From NCBI GenBank assembly GCA_016719815.1, contig JADJYK010000009.1, positions 62,001 to 126,000 on the forward strand: 64,000 nt of DNA, given 5' to 3'. A program made the translations under genes and the position numbers. Source of the DNA: Chitinophagaceae bacterium (GTDB taxonomy: Bacteria; Bacteroidota; Bacteroidia; Chitinophagales; Chitinophagaceae). Shown one piece after another: positions 20,700 to 31,502 of the stretch (position 1 is the first letter of the stretch; every line of letters begins with the position of its first letter). The notes beneath the pieces are model-generated. The model was not told the origin of the DNA and did no database searches. It saw nothing but the letters and a program-made list of their open reading frames with translations.

Positions 20700-22660
20700 A
20701 TGCAAAAACATTTTTCCAGGCTAATTGCAGTATTTTCTTTGATTTTTTCCTCGATGTATTTATCAGGTCAGGATAGTCAGGTGAAATTTGCTATTTCAGG
20801 AGAAAATTCTAAGATTACAATAAAAGCAAAAATTGAAAAGGGCAGTAAACTCTACTCTATTAAGAAGTTTGGGGATGAAGCTCCGATTAGCACACAAATT
20901 TTATTTGATACAACCACTTCAACATTCCTGAAAGATTCACTTGTAGAAAGTGGCAATGCAATATCGGAAGCAGACTCAGCATTTCTGTGGCAGCAAATTA
21001 TCAATTTAGATAAATTGGACAGTTTCATTGCGAAAGGAACAATAAGCTATTTCGTTAAAACCGGCGATGACTATAATAATTTTGAAGAACCCTTTAGGGT
21101 TTCTGTAAAAGCTGCAGGCGCAACATCTAATCAAACGATAGCATCAGAGGATTCCTTGTCTGACAATCTTAAAAACAGATCGTTATTGTGGATTTTTCTG
21201 GCAGCTTTTGCGGCGGTTTATTGGCTGTAATAACTCCTTGTGTTTCTCGATGATTCCGGTTACCGTTAGTTTTTTTACCAAAAGGAGTAAAACAAAACAG
21301 CAAGGAATCAGGAATGCTTTTTACTATTCTGGTTCCATCATTATTATTTTCACACTACTTGGTTTACTGATAACTTTAGTTTTCGGCCCAGCTGCTTTGA
21401 ATAAATTGGCAACTAACTGGATTGCTAACCTTGTCTTTTTTATCCTGTTCTTAGTTTTTGGAATATCATTTCTTGGGGCGTTCGAAATTGCCTTACCTTC
21501 TTCGTGGACAAATAAGGCCAGTGAGAAGTCAGGAACCGGAAGTTTCTGGGGTATTTTCTTTATGGCATTGACGTTGGTATTGGTTTCATTTTCTTGCACA
21601 GGTCCAATTATTGGAAATTTACTGGTTCTTGCTTCTCAGGGAAGCTTTGCGGGTCCATTAGTAGGCATGTTTGGTTTTTCTCTGGCAATGGCTTTGCCGT
21701 TCGCATTATTCGCAATGTTTCCTGGCTGGCTAAATAGTCTTGGCAAGGCTGGCGGCTGGTTAAACGCCGTAAAAGTTACATTAGGTTTTCTCGAATTGGC
21801 ACTTGCTTTAAAGTTCTTGTCGAACGCCGATTTAGTGAAAGGTTGGCGTTTATTAGACAGAGAAGTATATCTGGCTCTTTGGATAGCAATTTTTACGTTA
21901 CTTGGATTCTATCTTTTGGGAAAACTTAAGTTTCATCATGATGATGAACTGCCAAAAAATGATTTTGGAGTGCCATATCTTAGTGTCAAGAGACTCTTTT
22001 TTGCAATTGCTACTTTTAGCTTTGTGGTATATATGGTTCCAGGAATGTGGGGGGCTCCTCTGAATGGCATTAGTGCTTTCTTACCTCCTTATGGTACACA
22101 GGATTTTTTGCCGGTAAGCTCATCTGCAAGTTCAGCACATACAAAACTCTGGAGTGGATGGCCCGGTAAAATATGTTAAAGAGTTGGGCCCTTATGAACC
22201 AGAGGTTGTTAGGAAGTATGGTATGGTTGCTTACTTTGATTATGATGAGGCGTTGACAGTTGCCAAGAAGGAGAAGAAGCCGTTGATGCTTGATTTTACA
22301 GGAATTAATTGCATTAATTGCAGGAAAATGGAAGCAAAGGTTTGGAGCCATCCGGAAGTGATGAAAAAATTAAAAGAGAATTTTGTTGTTGTTTCGTTAT
22401 ACACTGATGTAAGGATTCCTATTCCTGAAAATGAGGAGTTTGATTCAAAAGAGTTGGGCGAACATGTGAATACCTTGGGAGAAAAGTATATGCACTTACA
22501 GGCAAGTAAATATGGTGCTGTTTCCCAGCCTTTTTATATCTTTTTGGATGAGAATGAGGAAAAGCTAGCACCCGATGGTTATGCTTATAATCCCGATGTA
22601 CAGGCTTTTATTAAACATTTAGATTCTGTAGTTGAAGAGTATAAAAAAAGAGACAAGTAA
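20700..22660 (+). CDS. dsbD: Thiol:disulfide interchange protein DsbD (frameshifted)
   Basis: Transmembrane electron transporter of about 652 codons with signal peptide, N-terminal beta domain, eight-helix core and C-terminal thioredoxin domain. The ATG at 20700 is used (MQKHFSRL). The core has the two redox cysteines in ITPCVFSMIP and SFSCTGPII, and the thioredoxin domain has CINC. Three frameshifts interrupt it: one-base deletions at 21206-21209 and 21243-21245, and an extra base near 22143-22146. The beta domain contains no C-x4-C pair, unlike the neighbouring stand-alone protein. It carries reductant from the cytoplasm to the periplasm. Confidence 0.87.
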
Positions 22661-22673
22661 TTCTTATCGATAA

Positions 22674-22707
22674 TAAAAAAGCCCCCGTTCATAACACGGG
22701 GGCTTTC
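22674..22707. terminator. Bidirectional terminator between dsbD and sigma gene
   Basis: GCCCCCGT/ACGGGGGC stem with a 7-nt loop at 22681-22703. The T6 run lies on the minus-strand side, so it serves chiefly the sigma factor gene, with a weaker TTTCAATTT tail toward dsbD. Confidence 0.8.
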
Positions 22708-22842
22708 AATTTGGTGTCATCCTGCAAACAACCTTCCGGCATTTATCCGCTGAAATTTATCGTGAAATAAATATAAACGGGGCAAGCATCTGTTTACGTT
22801 GCAGCAAACCTTTACCAGTTGGAGTTACAGAATGACAAGCAC

Positions 22843-23424
22843 TTATAATGCGATTTGCTTTTGCGTCATCAACTTGCGCAAATTAATCAATCCATAGCGC
22901 ATACGCCCTAAAGCAGTGTTAATACTGCAGTTAGTAGCTGCTGCAATTTCTTTAAAACTCATGTCTGCATAATGCCTCAGGATAATTACTTCCCGCTGGT
23001 CTTCGGGCAGGCTTTGCAGCATATCCCGCACACGGTCGTGGCTTTGTCGTCTGATTATTGATGTTTCAGCGCTATCTTCTGAAAAGTTCAGCACTTCAAA
23101 TATGTCTTTATCCTCTCCGGTCCGGATAGTAGGTGTTCTTTTCACTTTCCGGAAATGATCCACACACAGATTATGTGCTATACGCATGGCCCAGGGTAAA
23201 AATTTACCTTCCTCAGTATAGCGGCCGCTGCGCATAGTATCAATGATACGGATGAACACATCCTGAAAAATATCCTCTGCCAGGTATTTATCTTTTACCA
23301 GGAAAAGAATGGAGGTATATAATTTATCCTTATGCCGGAGTACCAGGATTTCCAGGGCATCAGCATTCCCATTGGTAAATAGGTGGATGAGTTCGTTGTC
23401 AGTTCTTTTGGATAGTGCTTTCAT
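22843..23424 (-). CDS. ECF-type RNA polymerase sigma factor
   Basis: 193-aa sigma-70 factor with region 2 (KDKYLAEDIFQDVFIRIIDTM, then GKFLPWAMRIAHNLCVDHFRK) and region 4 (LPEDQREVIILRHYADMSFKEIAAATNCSINTALGRMRYGLINLRK). It lacks regions 1 and 3. It would direct RNA polymerase to a small regulon. No anti-sigma gene lies beside it. A 288-bp region upstream, shared with divergent uvrA, may hold its promoter. Confidence 0.88.
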   Translation of the reverse strand: MKALSKRTDNELIHLFTNGNADALEILVLRHKDKLYTSILFLVKDKYLAEDIFQDVFIRIIDTMRSGRYTEEGKFLPWAMRIAHNLCVDHFRKVKRTPTIRTGEDKDIFEVLNFSEDSAETSIIRRQSHDRVRDMLQSLPEDQREVIILRHYADMSFKEIAAATNCSINTALGRMRYGLINLRKLMTQKQIAL

Positions 23425-23699
23425 ACTTCTACAGGTTTAGGTTGCTCTCATTACATAATATAATTGAATGATGGTTCAATAGATATTGGTCGTTAAAAAC
23501 AGTAAATAATAAGTAGAAGTATTTGCTATAGGCTGATTAAATTTTGGTTTTTCATTTGTTTTGTTTTGAATTATTAGATATTGGACTTTAAAAGTAAGGC
23601 TTTTCAATAAAATGCCAAAGGTTACCAGTTACAATTTTAAATTTAAAATGTAAAAAAAATGTTAAGACTGTTAGTGTAACACTAAGCCACAGAAGGGTT

Positions 23700-23707
23700 T
23701 ACATTTG
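23700..23707 (+). promoter_or_regulatory. Candidate -7 box for uvrA
   Basis: TACATTTG, a match to TAnnTTTG, ends 5 bases before the uvrA ATG. If it is the -7 element, the uvrA transcript would have almost no leader. Confidence 0.45.
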
Positions 23708-23712
23708 CAGTA

Positions 23713-26580
23713 ATGGCTACAGACAAAACAATAAAAGGGAAAAAATCCTCCAAAAACAGAACCGTAAATTCCGCAGATAATATAGTTATTAAGGGTGCCA
23801 GGGTGCATAACCTGAAAGATGTATCTGTAGAAATACCACGCAATAAACTGATTGTGGTAACAGGGGTGTCTGGTTCAGGTAAGTCATCCCTAACTATTGA
23901 TACATTATATGCGGAAGGACAGCGGCGCTATGCAGAAAGCCTGAGTGCATATGCCCGTCAGTTCTTAAACAGGATGAATAAGCCGGATGTAGATTACATT
24001 AAAGGTCTTTGCCCTGCTATTGCAATTGAACAAAAAGTAATTACCCGTACACCAGAAGTACCGTTGGCAGCATGACTGAAATTTATGATTATCTCCGGCT
24101 TTTGTTTGCCAGGATCGGGAAAACATTTTCACCCATTTCCGGCAAGCAGGTAAAAAGGATGATGTAACGGATGTTGTGGAAGCGGTCTCAGAATTGAATA
24201 ATGGAGACAAAGTTTTTGTACTGGCAACTTTTAAGCAGCACAGAAACCGAAATGTAAGGGGAAGAACTAAATATTCTTGCACAGAAAGGTTTTGCAAGAA
24301 TGTACACCCCAAAGAATCCAGGGGCTTTAGACCCAATTGAAGAATTACAAGAAATGGCTGATAAAGAACTAAAAGCAATAAAAATTTCGCATATACTTGT
24401 TGACAGAATTGTTGTAAAAGAATTTGATGAGGATGATTTACACCGCCTTGCAGATTCTGTAAGTACCGCATTTTACGAAGGGGAAGGAGATATTTACCTT
24501 CAAATTATAAAAGAAAATCAGGGTGTGGAAAAAAAATCACAACTCACGACCCACAACTCATTGCTCCATTTCAACAACCGCTTGGAATTGGACGGAATGC
24601 AATTTGAAGAACCTCAACCGAACCTGTTTTCATTTAATAATCCATTCGGGGCTTGTCCCACCTGCGAAGGTTTTTCGCAGGTGTTGGGTGTTGATGCGGA
24701 TTTAGTGATTCCTGACAGAAGATTGAGTGTGTATGAAGGTGCTGTAGCTCCATGGAAAGCAGAGAAGATGGACTGGTGGCGGCAGAATTTTATAAAAGGA
24801 GCAAAAAAGTTTGACTTTCCTGTTCATAAACCAATTGCCGATTTAACCAACAGGCAGTATAAGCAATTGTGGGAGGGATGTGAAGGAGTGTATGGCATTA
24901 ACGATTTCTTTAAAGATGTAGAATCGCAGTTGTACAAAGTACAGTACAGGGTGATGTTGAGCAGGTACAGGGGTAGGACAGAATGCCCGGATTGTAACGG
25001 GTACAGGCTGCGCAAAGAAGCATTGTATGTAAAAATTAATGGAAAAAATATTGGAGAATTGAGCAGCATGCCTGTAAAGGATTTGCAGGGTGGTTTGAAA
25101 AACTGGATAAACATCTCAGCCAGCATGATAAAGACGTTGCCAAAAGAATACTGATTGAAATTAATGGCCGGATTGCCACCTTGATAAAAGTGGGGTTAGG
25201 TTATCTTACACTTAGCCGTCTTGCTAATACACTGAGCGGGGGCGAAAGCCAGCGGATACAACTCACCAGAAGCCTGGGAAGTAATCTCACCAATTCATTA
25301 TACATTTTGGATGAACCATCAATTGGACTTCACTCCAGAGATACTGCTAACCTGATTAAGGTGTTAAAAGAACTGAGGATTTAGGTAATACTGTTGTTGT
25401 GGTAGAGCATGACGAAATGATGATGCGGGAGGCCGACCATATTATTGACATGGGTCCACTGGCATCGCACTTGGGTGGCGAAGTCGTGGCTGAAGGAAAT
25501 TATGATGATATTATTTCTAGCCCGAAAAGCCTTACGGGAAAATACCTGTACGGAGAGTTGAAAATCGAACCACCAAAAATGGCAAGGAAGTGGAATCGTT
25601 CCATTATTATTGAGGGTGCCCGCCAAAATAATCTTAAGAATATCACAGTGGAGTTTCCAATGAACCTGCTCTGTGTAGTAAGCGGTGTAAGCGGAAGTGG
25701 GAAAACAACCTTGGTGAAGCAGATTCTGGTCCCGGCTTTGCGTAAACTGAAAGGTGAGTTTGGCGACAAGGTTGGTTATCACAAACAAATTTCCGGCGAT
25801 GTTGAGTCGATCGGTCTAATCGAATTGGTAGATCAAAACCCTATTGGTAAGTCATCAAGGAGCAACCCGGTTACTTACATAAAGGCATATGATGAGATCA
25901 GGGATCTGTTTGCGAAGCAGCCGCTTAGCAAGATGCGGGGTTTTCAGCCCAAACACTTTTCTTTTAATGTTGATGGCGGCCGCTGTGATACCTGCAAAGG
26001 TGAGGGTGAACAGGTTGTTGAAATGCAGTTCCTGGCCGATGTTCATCTTACCTGCGAGGCTTGTGGCGGTAAGCGTTTCAAAGAAGAAGTGCTGGAAGTG
26101 AAATATAAAGACAAAAGTATTTATGATGTACTGGAAATGAGTGTCGATGAAGCAATTGATTTTTTTGCTGCCGAAAAAAATCTTGCAGGAGCAATTCAAC
26201 CCTTAAGTGATGTGGGTCTGGGATATATAAAGTTGGGACAATCGTCTGGTACACTTTCAGGTGGAGAGGCACAACGGGTAAAACTAGCCTCATTTTTGGG
26301 CAAAAGCAGGGTTTCTAATAAGATTTTATTTGTTTTCGATGAACCTACTACCGGCCTTCATTTTCATGATATCAAAAAGCTATTGGCATCTATTAATGCG
26401 CTGATAGAACAGGGACATTCTATAATTGTAATTGAACATAATATGGATGTAATACGTTCTGCCGACTGGATAATTGATTTAGGACCGGAGGCGGGTGACA
26501 GTGGGGGCAACTTGGTTTTTGCAGGCAAGCCCTCTGACTTGAAGAAGGCAAAATCAAGTTATACTGCATTATACTTATAA
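23713..26580 (+). CDS. uvrA: Excinuclease ABC subunit A (four frameshifts)
   Basis: DNA-damage recognition ATPase of nucleotide excision repair, about 955 codons. Walker A motifs GVSGSGKSSL and GVSGSGKTTL, signature LSGGESQRIQL and LSGGEAQRVKL, zinc fingers CPDCNGYR and CDTCKGEG...CEACGG, and two EPSIGLH/EPTTGLH Walker B segments are all present in order. The frame breaks four times: near 24053 (one base missing), 24258-24261 (extra G), 25088-25090 and 25377-25378 (one G missing each). Reading across all four recovers an ordinary UvrA. The density of breaks in a conserved repair gene argues for sequence error. Confidence 0.9.
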
Positions 26581-26651
26581 TTAGTTTGTTAATTATAAGA
26601 AAAGGAAGTGTTTACATTAATATTCCTCCTCATTCGGTTTACATTAGCCTG

Positions 26652-27071
26652 TCATCTCAATTTATCTAGTGATTTTACCAGTTTTTCATCACTTCTTATC
26701 CCCCTGAAGGCAAAGAAGTAACAAACAATAATTACAACCGGCAGAATAGCCCACAGAGCCGGTGTACTGGTTACCAGCTTGTTCATTTCTAATACATATA
26801 ATACCAGTATAGATATGGCTATCAGCAGGCCAAACAGGCAGAGACGAAGTTGCAATTTTCTGTCTTTAAACATAAAAATTGATATTGCAGATATACCGAT
26901 AGTAACAATGGAAAGGATAAGTGTAAAGAAATTACTTCCGGCTGTTATTTCTGTATTTTGTTTCATGTTTTCTTTTATCAGTTCTTCACCGGTGGCAAAA
27001 GGAAACATAAATGTGAGTACTGCCGCCACAGTAGCTAGCAACAGCCATAGAGTTTGTTTGCGTTGTATCAT
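26652..27071 (-). CDS. DUF4293 membrane protein
   Basis: 139 aa with four predicted membrane helices (WLLLATVAAVLTFMFPF, FFTLILSIVTIGISAISIF, LCLFGLLIAISILVLYVL, LWAILPVVIIVCYFFAF). N-terminal MIQRKQTLWL and the overall pattern fit the Bacteroidota DUF4293 family of unknown function. It lies 25 bp downstream of glyA on the same strand, so it is probably co-transcribed. Confidence 0.8.
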   Translation of the reverse strand: MIQRKQTLWLLLATVAAVLTFMFPFATGEELIKENMKQNTEITAGSNFFTLILSIVTIGISAISIFMFKDRKLQLRLCLFGLLIAISILVLYVLEMNKLVTSTPALWAILPVVIIVCYFFAFRGIRSDEKLVKSLDKLR

Positions 27072-27096
27072 ATTTCGTTATTGAGATTTTTAGTGT

Positions 27097-28377
27097 TTAA
27101 CCTAATTCAGGATAAAGCGGGAATTTTATCATCAGTTCTTTAACATCATTCTTAACTGATGCAATTACTCCTTCATCATCAGCACTGGTCAGCACTTTAT
27201 CAATAAGGTCAACAATGGTTACCATATCTACTTCTCTCAGCCCACGGGTGGTTACAGCAGGCACACCCACACGGATACCTGAAGTAACAAACGGTGATTT
27301 GTCATCAAACGGGACAGCATTTTTATTTAAAGTAATATGGGCTTTGTCTAATGTTTCCTGTGCTTTTTTCCCAGTCAGGTTTTTATTTCGGAGATCAATC
27401 AGCATCAGGTGGTTATCTGTTCCATCGCTTATGAGATGATAGTTTTTTGCAACAAACGCTTTTGCCATTGCCTGTGCATTGGCAATAACCTGTTTGCCGT
27501 ATTTTTTAAAATCCTCTTCCAGTATTTCGCCAAAGGAGACAGCTTTTGCAGCAATAATATGTTCAAGAGGACCGCCCTGCATACCAGGAAATACGGCCAG
27601 GTCAAGTAAAGAACTCATCATTCGCAAATTTCCTTTCGGGTCTTTTGCTCCAAAAGGGTTTTCAAAGTCATGGCGCATCATAATGATACCACCTCTTGGG
27701 CCACGCAAAGTTTTATGTGTGGTGGAGGTAATAATATGGCAATGGTCGAATGGGTCGTTTAGTAAACCGGTTGCAATTAATCCTGCGGGGTGTGCAATAT
27801 CGGCCAATACCAATGCACCCACTTCATCTGCAATTGCACGGATACGTTTATAGTCCCAGTCGCGGCTGTAAGCCGAGGCGCCACAAATGATCATTTTTGG
27901 CTTTTCCTGGCGGGCTTTTTCTTCCATCTGCTCATAATCAACGATGCCGGTTTCCTTTTTTACTCCATAGTGGATGGCCTGGTAGTTCTTTCCACTGAAG
28001 TTAGCAGGACTGCCATGAGTGAGATGGCCACCCATACTTAGGTCAAGTCCTAGTATTTTATCGCCGGGTTTAAGACAAGCAAGAAACACAGCAGTGTTAG
28101 CTTGTGCACCACTATGTGGCTGAACATTAGCCCAATTGGCATTAAATATTTTTTTCAGTCTGTCGATGGCAAGGTTTTCTATCTCATCCACCACTTCACA
28201 TCCGCCATAATATCTTTTGCCGGGATATCCCTCAGCATATTTGTTAGTAGGCACAGATCCCATCGCTTTCATTACTTCCAGCGAAGTAAAATTTTCAGAA
28301 GCAATTAACTCTATACCCTGCCGCTGGCGTTCCAGTTCCTTATTAATAAGGCCAAACAGTACTGTATCTTTATGCAT
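27097..28377 (-). CDS. glyA: Serine hydroxymethyltransferase
   Basis: 426-aa PLP enzyme interconverting serine and glycine with tetrahydrofolate, feeding one-carbon metabolism. Seen: QRQGIELIASENF, the NKYAEGYPGKRYYGG substrate segment, VQPHSGAQANTAVF, DIAHPAGLIATG, and the PLP-lysine in TSTTHKTLRGPRGGI. Length and frame are normal. Likely transcribed with the downstream DUF4293 gene from a promoter near 28460. Confidence 0.96.
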   Translation of the reverse strand: MHKDTVLFGLINKELERQRQGIELIASENFTSLEVMKAMGSVPTNKYAEGYPGKRYYGGCEVVDEIENLAIDRLKKIFNANWANVQPHSGAQANTAVFLACLKPGDKILGLDLSMGGHLTHGSPANFSGKNYQAIHYGVKKETGIVDYEQMEEKARQEKPKMIICGASAYSRDWDYKRIRAIADEVGALVLADIAHPAGLIATGLLNDPFDHCHIITSTTHKTLRGPRGGIIMMRHDFENPFGAKDPKGNLRMMSSLLDLAVFPGMQGGPLEHIIAAKAVSFGEILEEDFKKYGKQVIANAQAMAKAFVAKNYHLISDGTDNHLMLIDLRNKNLTGKKAQETLDKAHITLNKNAVPFDDKSPFVTSGIRVGVPAVTTRGLREVDMVTIVDLIDKVLTSADDEGVIASVKNDVKELMIKFPLYPELG

Positions 28378-28459
28378 AATCTGTTTTTTATTTGCTTGGT
28401 AAAAAATTTTTCAACATAAAACGAAAAATATTCACGTAAAAACCATTCTGTAAACATTG

Positions 28460-28467
28460 CAAATGTA
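28460..28467 (-). promoter_or_regulatory. Candidate -7 box for glyA
   Basis: Reads TACATTTG on the minus strand, about 82 bp upstream of glyA in the divergent region shared with the nucleotidyltransferase gene. The -33 element is not clear. Confidence 0.4.
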
Positions 28468-28569
28468 AGTCAGCCATAAATGATAAGTGTTTCGCAACTC
28501 AGATTTTTGTTTGGTACAAAGTGTTATTTTCGTTGGCTTTCGTAAGATACTTTAACATTAATCTCGCCA

Positions 28570-29559
28570 ATGAAGGCTATTATACCAGTTGCAGGGGCAG
28601 GGACAAAACTTAGGCCGCATAGTTACACACAGCCGAAAGCTCTCATTCCGCTTGCCGGAAAAACTGTACTAAGCATAATAATAGACCAGCTTCTGGAGGC
28701 TGGTATCCGTGAATATATTTTTGTAGTGGGTTATCTGGGCGATAAAATTCAGGATTATATACGAGTAAATTACCCTCATATTACCGCACATTATGTACAT
28801 CAGTACGACAGGCAGGGTGTGGGGCATGCCATAAAACTTACTGCTGAAATTGTAAGCCACGACCAGGTTTTTGTAGTTCTGGGAGATACTATTTGTGAAT
28901 ATGATGTAAGAGAGGTGGTAAACAGCCAATGTTCTATGATTGGGGTAAGAAAAGTAGAAGACCCCCGTGAGTTTGGAGTTGCAGAATTTGGAGAAGATGG
29001 TTTTATTACGCATGTGGTGGAAAAACCAACTATTCCAAAGTCTAATATGGCAATGGTAGGTGTGTATAAGATAATTGAAAGCGACCAGCTATTTACATGT
29101 CTCGAAAGTAATTACAGAACAGGTCTTCGGTCCCATGGTGAATACAGTCTTACCGATGCACTTGATTGTATGATTCAAATGGGTGCAAAGTTTAAGGCCT
29201 TTAAAACAGAAAGCTGGTTTGACTGCGGCCGGAAGGAAACACTGCTGGAATCCAACTCATTATTGTTAAAAAAATATGCCATACCTGAGGAGAACTACGG
29301 CTTTGTGAATACAGTTATTATTCCGCCGGTAAGTATTGCTAAAGGGTGTACAATTAGTCATACAATTATCGGCCCAAATGTTTCGATTGGTGAAAATACC
29401 ACCATCAATTATTCTATTATAAAGAATTCAATTATTGGGTCTTATTCGAATCTGGTTGATATCGTATTGGATGATTCAGTAATTGGAAATGATACTGAGC
29501 TGCATGGTGAAACAAGATCTTTAAACATTGGGGATAATACAAGTATCGATCTGGGATAA
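28570..29559 (+). CDS. Sugar-nucleotide (NDP-sugar) pyrophosphorylase
   Basis: 329-aa nucleotidyltransferase. The N-terminal signature AGAGTKLRPHSYTQPKALIPLAGK binds the nucleotide. FVVLGDTICEYD gives the metal-binding Asp region, and VVEKPTIPKS and WFDCGRKETLLESN bind the sugar. The last 80 residues form a left-handed beta-helix of hexapeptide repeats (ISHTIIGPNVSIGENTTINYSI). It resembles glucose-1-phosphate thymidylyl- or uridylyltransferases; the sugar specificity cannot be read from the sequence. It would activate sugars for cell-surface polysaccharide. Confidence 0.85.
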   Translation: MKAIIPVAGAGTKLRPHSYTQPKALIPLAGKTVLSIIIDQLLEAGIREYIFVVGYLGDKIQDYIRVNYPHITAHYVHQYDRQGVGHAIKLTAEIVSHDQVFVVLGDTICEYDVREVVNSQCSMIGVRKVEDPREFGVAEFGEDGFITHVVEKPTIPKSNMAMVGVYKIIESDQLFTCLESNYRTGLRSHGEYSLTDALDCMIQMGAKFKAFKTESWFDCGRKETLLESNSLLLKKYAIPEENYGFVNTVIIPPVSIAKGCTISHTIIGPNVSIGENTTINYSIIKNSIIGSYSNLVDIVLDDSVIGNDTELHGETRSLNIGDNTSIDLG

Positions 29560-29612
29560 TTTTCAATCAGACTCAACTATTAACTTTACTTTCATACAAT
29601 AAGTAAAGACAT

Positions 29613-30566
29613 ATGGCTTCTTTCGACAATAGAATAACAAAATTGTTATCAACAGCGTATCCCATTATTCAAGGGGGCATGATTTGGGCAAGCGGTTGGA
29701 GACTGGCAAGTGCTGTAAGCAATGCCGGGGCATTAGGTGTTATCGGTAGTGGGTCTATGTATCCTGATGTTTTGCGGGACCATATACGTAAATGCAAAGC
29801 TGCTACTATCAAACCTTTTGGGGTAAATATTCCATTACTTTATCCGGATATAGAGACGCATATCAAAACAATCATAGAAGAAGGGGTAAAAGTTGTTATT
29901 ACATCAGCCGGCAATCCTAAAATCTGGACAACACATCTGAAAAATGCCGGTATTATTGTCATACATGTGGTAAGTTCTTCAAAATTTGCCAGTAAAGCAG
30001 AAGCAGCTGGTTGTGATGCTGTTATTGCTGAAGGTTTTGAGGCGGGCGGTCATAACGGGAGAGAAGAAACAACAACAATGGTTTTAATACCGGCGGTAGC
30101 AAAAACCGTTTCTATTCCTGTTATTGCGGCAGGCGGTATTGCAACAGGCCGGCAAATGCTGGCTGCAATGGTTTTGGGGGCTGAAGGTGTGCAGATGGGC
30201 AGCAGGTTTGTAGCCAGCGAGGAAGCGTCATCCCATCCGGCATTTAAGATTGCTGTTATTAATGCTAATGAAGGGGACACACAACTTTCACTGAAGCAAC
30301 TAACTCCTGTAAGACTGATTAAAAATGACTTTTATTCAAAGATTAATGAGGCAGAAATGCGGGGAGCCTCTAAAGATGATTTAGCACTTCTGTTAGGACG
30401 TGGCAGGGCAAAAAAAGGAATGTTTGAGGGTGATATAAAGGAGGGAGAACTGGAAATTGGGCAGGTAAGTGCTTTGCTCGATGATATTGTACCAGCGGGT
30501 GAAATTGTAAACAGAGTGTGGCAGGAGTTTATGAACGGTTTGGCTGAGCCGGTTAAAAAAGCTTAA
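29613..30566 (+). CDS. Nitronate monooxygenase family flavoprotein
   Basis: 317-aa FMN TIM-barrel enzyme. N-terminal TAYPIIQGGMIWASGWRLASAVSNAGALGVIG, a HVVSSSKFASKAEAAGCDAVIAEGFEAGGH segment, and the phosphate-binding AAGGIATGRQMLAAMVLGAEGVQMGSRF are typical of 2-nitropropane dioxygenase/FabK-like proteins. It may oxidise nitronates or act as an enoyl-ACP reductase; the sequence alone does not decide. It is 53 bp downstream of the nucleotidyltransferase. Confidence 0.82.
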   Translation: MASFDNRITKLLSTAYPIIQGGMIWASGWRLASAVSNAGALGVIGSGSMYPDVLRDHIRKCKAATIKPFGVNIPLLYPDIETHIKTIIEEGVKVVITSAGNPKIWTTHLKNAGIIVIHVVSSSKFASKAEAAGCDAVIAEGFEAGGHNGREETTTMVLIPAVAKTVSIPVIAAGGIATGRQMLAAMVLGAEGVQMGSRFVASEEASSHPAFKIAVINANEGDTQLSLKQLTPVRLIKNDFYSKINEAEMRGASKDDLALLLGRGRAKKGMFEGDIKEGELEIGQVSALLDDIVPAGEIVNRVWQEFMNGLAEPVKKA

Positions 30567-30631
30567 TTTTAATGTGTCTGTAATTAGGAATATAAAGAAG
30601 GTTTGTTTTCGTTAACCATCAAAATATTTCA

Positions 30632-31032
30632 ATGAAAAAAAAATTTATTCTTGTAATATTTAGTATCTGTGGGTATTTGGTAGCCAACGCCGGCACCGAA
30701 TTGTATTTTGAACCGGGTGAAGGGAAAAAAGATGAATTAAACGGCACCATTGTTCATGCTGAAACAAAAAACCTGTGGAAGGTGTGATGATAACGGCAGT
30801 ACTGGCTGCAAAAAGGGAAAAAGCTGTTATTTCAAATGAAGATGGAGAGTTTGCCTTTGATGAATTGAAACCCGGCACTTATAAATTCATATTTGAGAAA
30901 ATTGGGTTTAAAAAAATTACAAAAGAGAGAATAATAGTAAAAACGGATGAAGCTTTCCAGCTAAAAATAGAGATGATTGAAGTTGATGGATACGATATTA
31001 TGCCCTCGCCTTTTAATGTAGGCGGATTTTAA
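30632..31032 (+). CDS. Secreted carboxypeptidase-regulatory-like protein (frameshifted)
   Basis: About 134 codons with signal peptide (MKKKFILVIFSICGYLVANA) and one CarboxypepD_reg-like beta-sandwich (LNGTIVHAETKKPVEGVMITA, then NEDGEFAFDELKPGTYKFIFEKIGFKK). The frame breaks at the A6 run 30766-30771; one added A joins AETKK to PVEGVM. It carries no barrel or plug, so it is a stand-alone domain, probably periplasmic. It ends just before a long perfect palindrome that serves as terminator. Confidence 0.75.
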
Positions 31033-31047
31033 TACAGGTATAAGAAT

Positions 31048-31082
31048 GCTAAATGACCCTCCCCTGGGGAGGGTCATTTAGC
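31048..31082. terminator. Bidirectional terminator, 17-bp perfect stem
   Basis: Two 17-base arms (GCTAAATGACCCTCCCC and its complement) surround a single T. It lies between converging genes ending at 31032 and 31092, and can end transcription from both sides. Confidence 0.8.
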
Positions 31083-31091
31083 ATTTTATTT

Positions 31092-31502
31092 TTACTTCTT
31101 AACTACTGCAAAGTTTACGGCAGACTGGAGCCTGTTACTTAACTCATACACTGCTGTCTTTTTAGTATTGTGGCATGTAATTGAGAAATAAAGGGTGGCT
31201 TCTCCAATTTCTTCGGTGTTGAACAGAAATTTTTTAGTAAAACTCTCGCCTTTAAATTTCTCTTTGTAGAGAATCTGCCCCATATTGTCGGTGATAGCAA
31301 CTGTAAAATCATTTTGATTTACATCGCCATCAACCTGCAGTAGTACTAAAGGCTTTTCTTCAACATTCCCAATGTGCGACAATTGTGCCGGTACTGCATT
31401 TGCTTTGTCTTTTACTGGATTGTTTGCCGCTGAGGCAGACAGGCTGAAAACTGTAATAAATGCCATTGCAATAACTCTGCTGTTTTTCATGATCTTTTTC
31501 AT
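31092..31502 (-). CDS. Small secreted protein
   Basis: 136 aa with a signal peptide (VIAMAFITVFSLSASA). The mature part is a single beta-sandwich-like domain (LVLLQVDGDVNQNDFTVAITDNMGQILYKEKFKGESFTKKF), similar in strand pattern to T9SS-sorting-like or DUF3244-type domains but without the usual conserved end. No enzyme motif is present. Converges with the carboxypeptidase-regulatory-like gene. Confidence 0.65.
   Translation of the reverse strand: MKKIMKNSRVIAMAFITVFSLSASAANNPVKDKANAVPAQLSHIGNVEEKPLVLLQVDGDVNQNDFTVAITDNMGQILYKEKFKGESFTKKFLFNTEEIGEATLYFSITCHNTKKTAVYELSNRLQSAVNFAVVKK

Noticed and set aside
23713..26580. Programmed ribosomal frameshifting or split UvrA proteins
   Set aside because: Four breaks in one gene, both insertions and deletions, with no conserved slippery heptamer or downstream structure. 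Similar breaks hit many unrelated genes, so sequence error is simpler.
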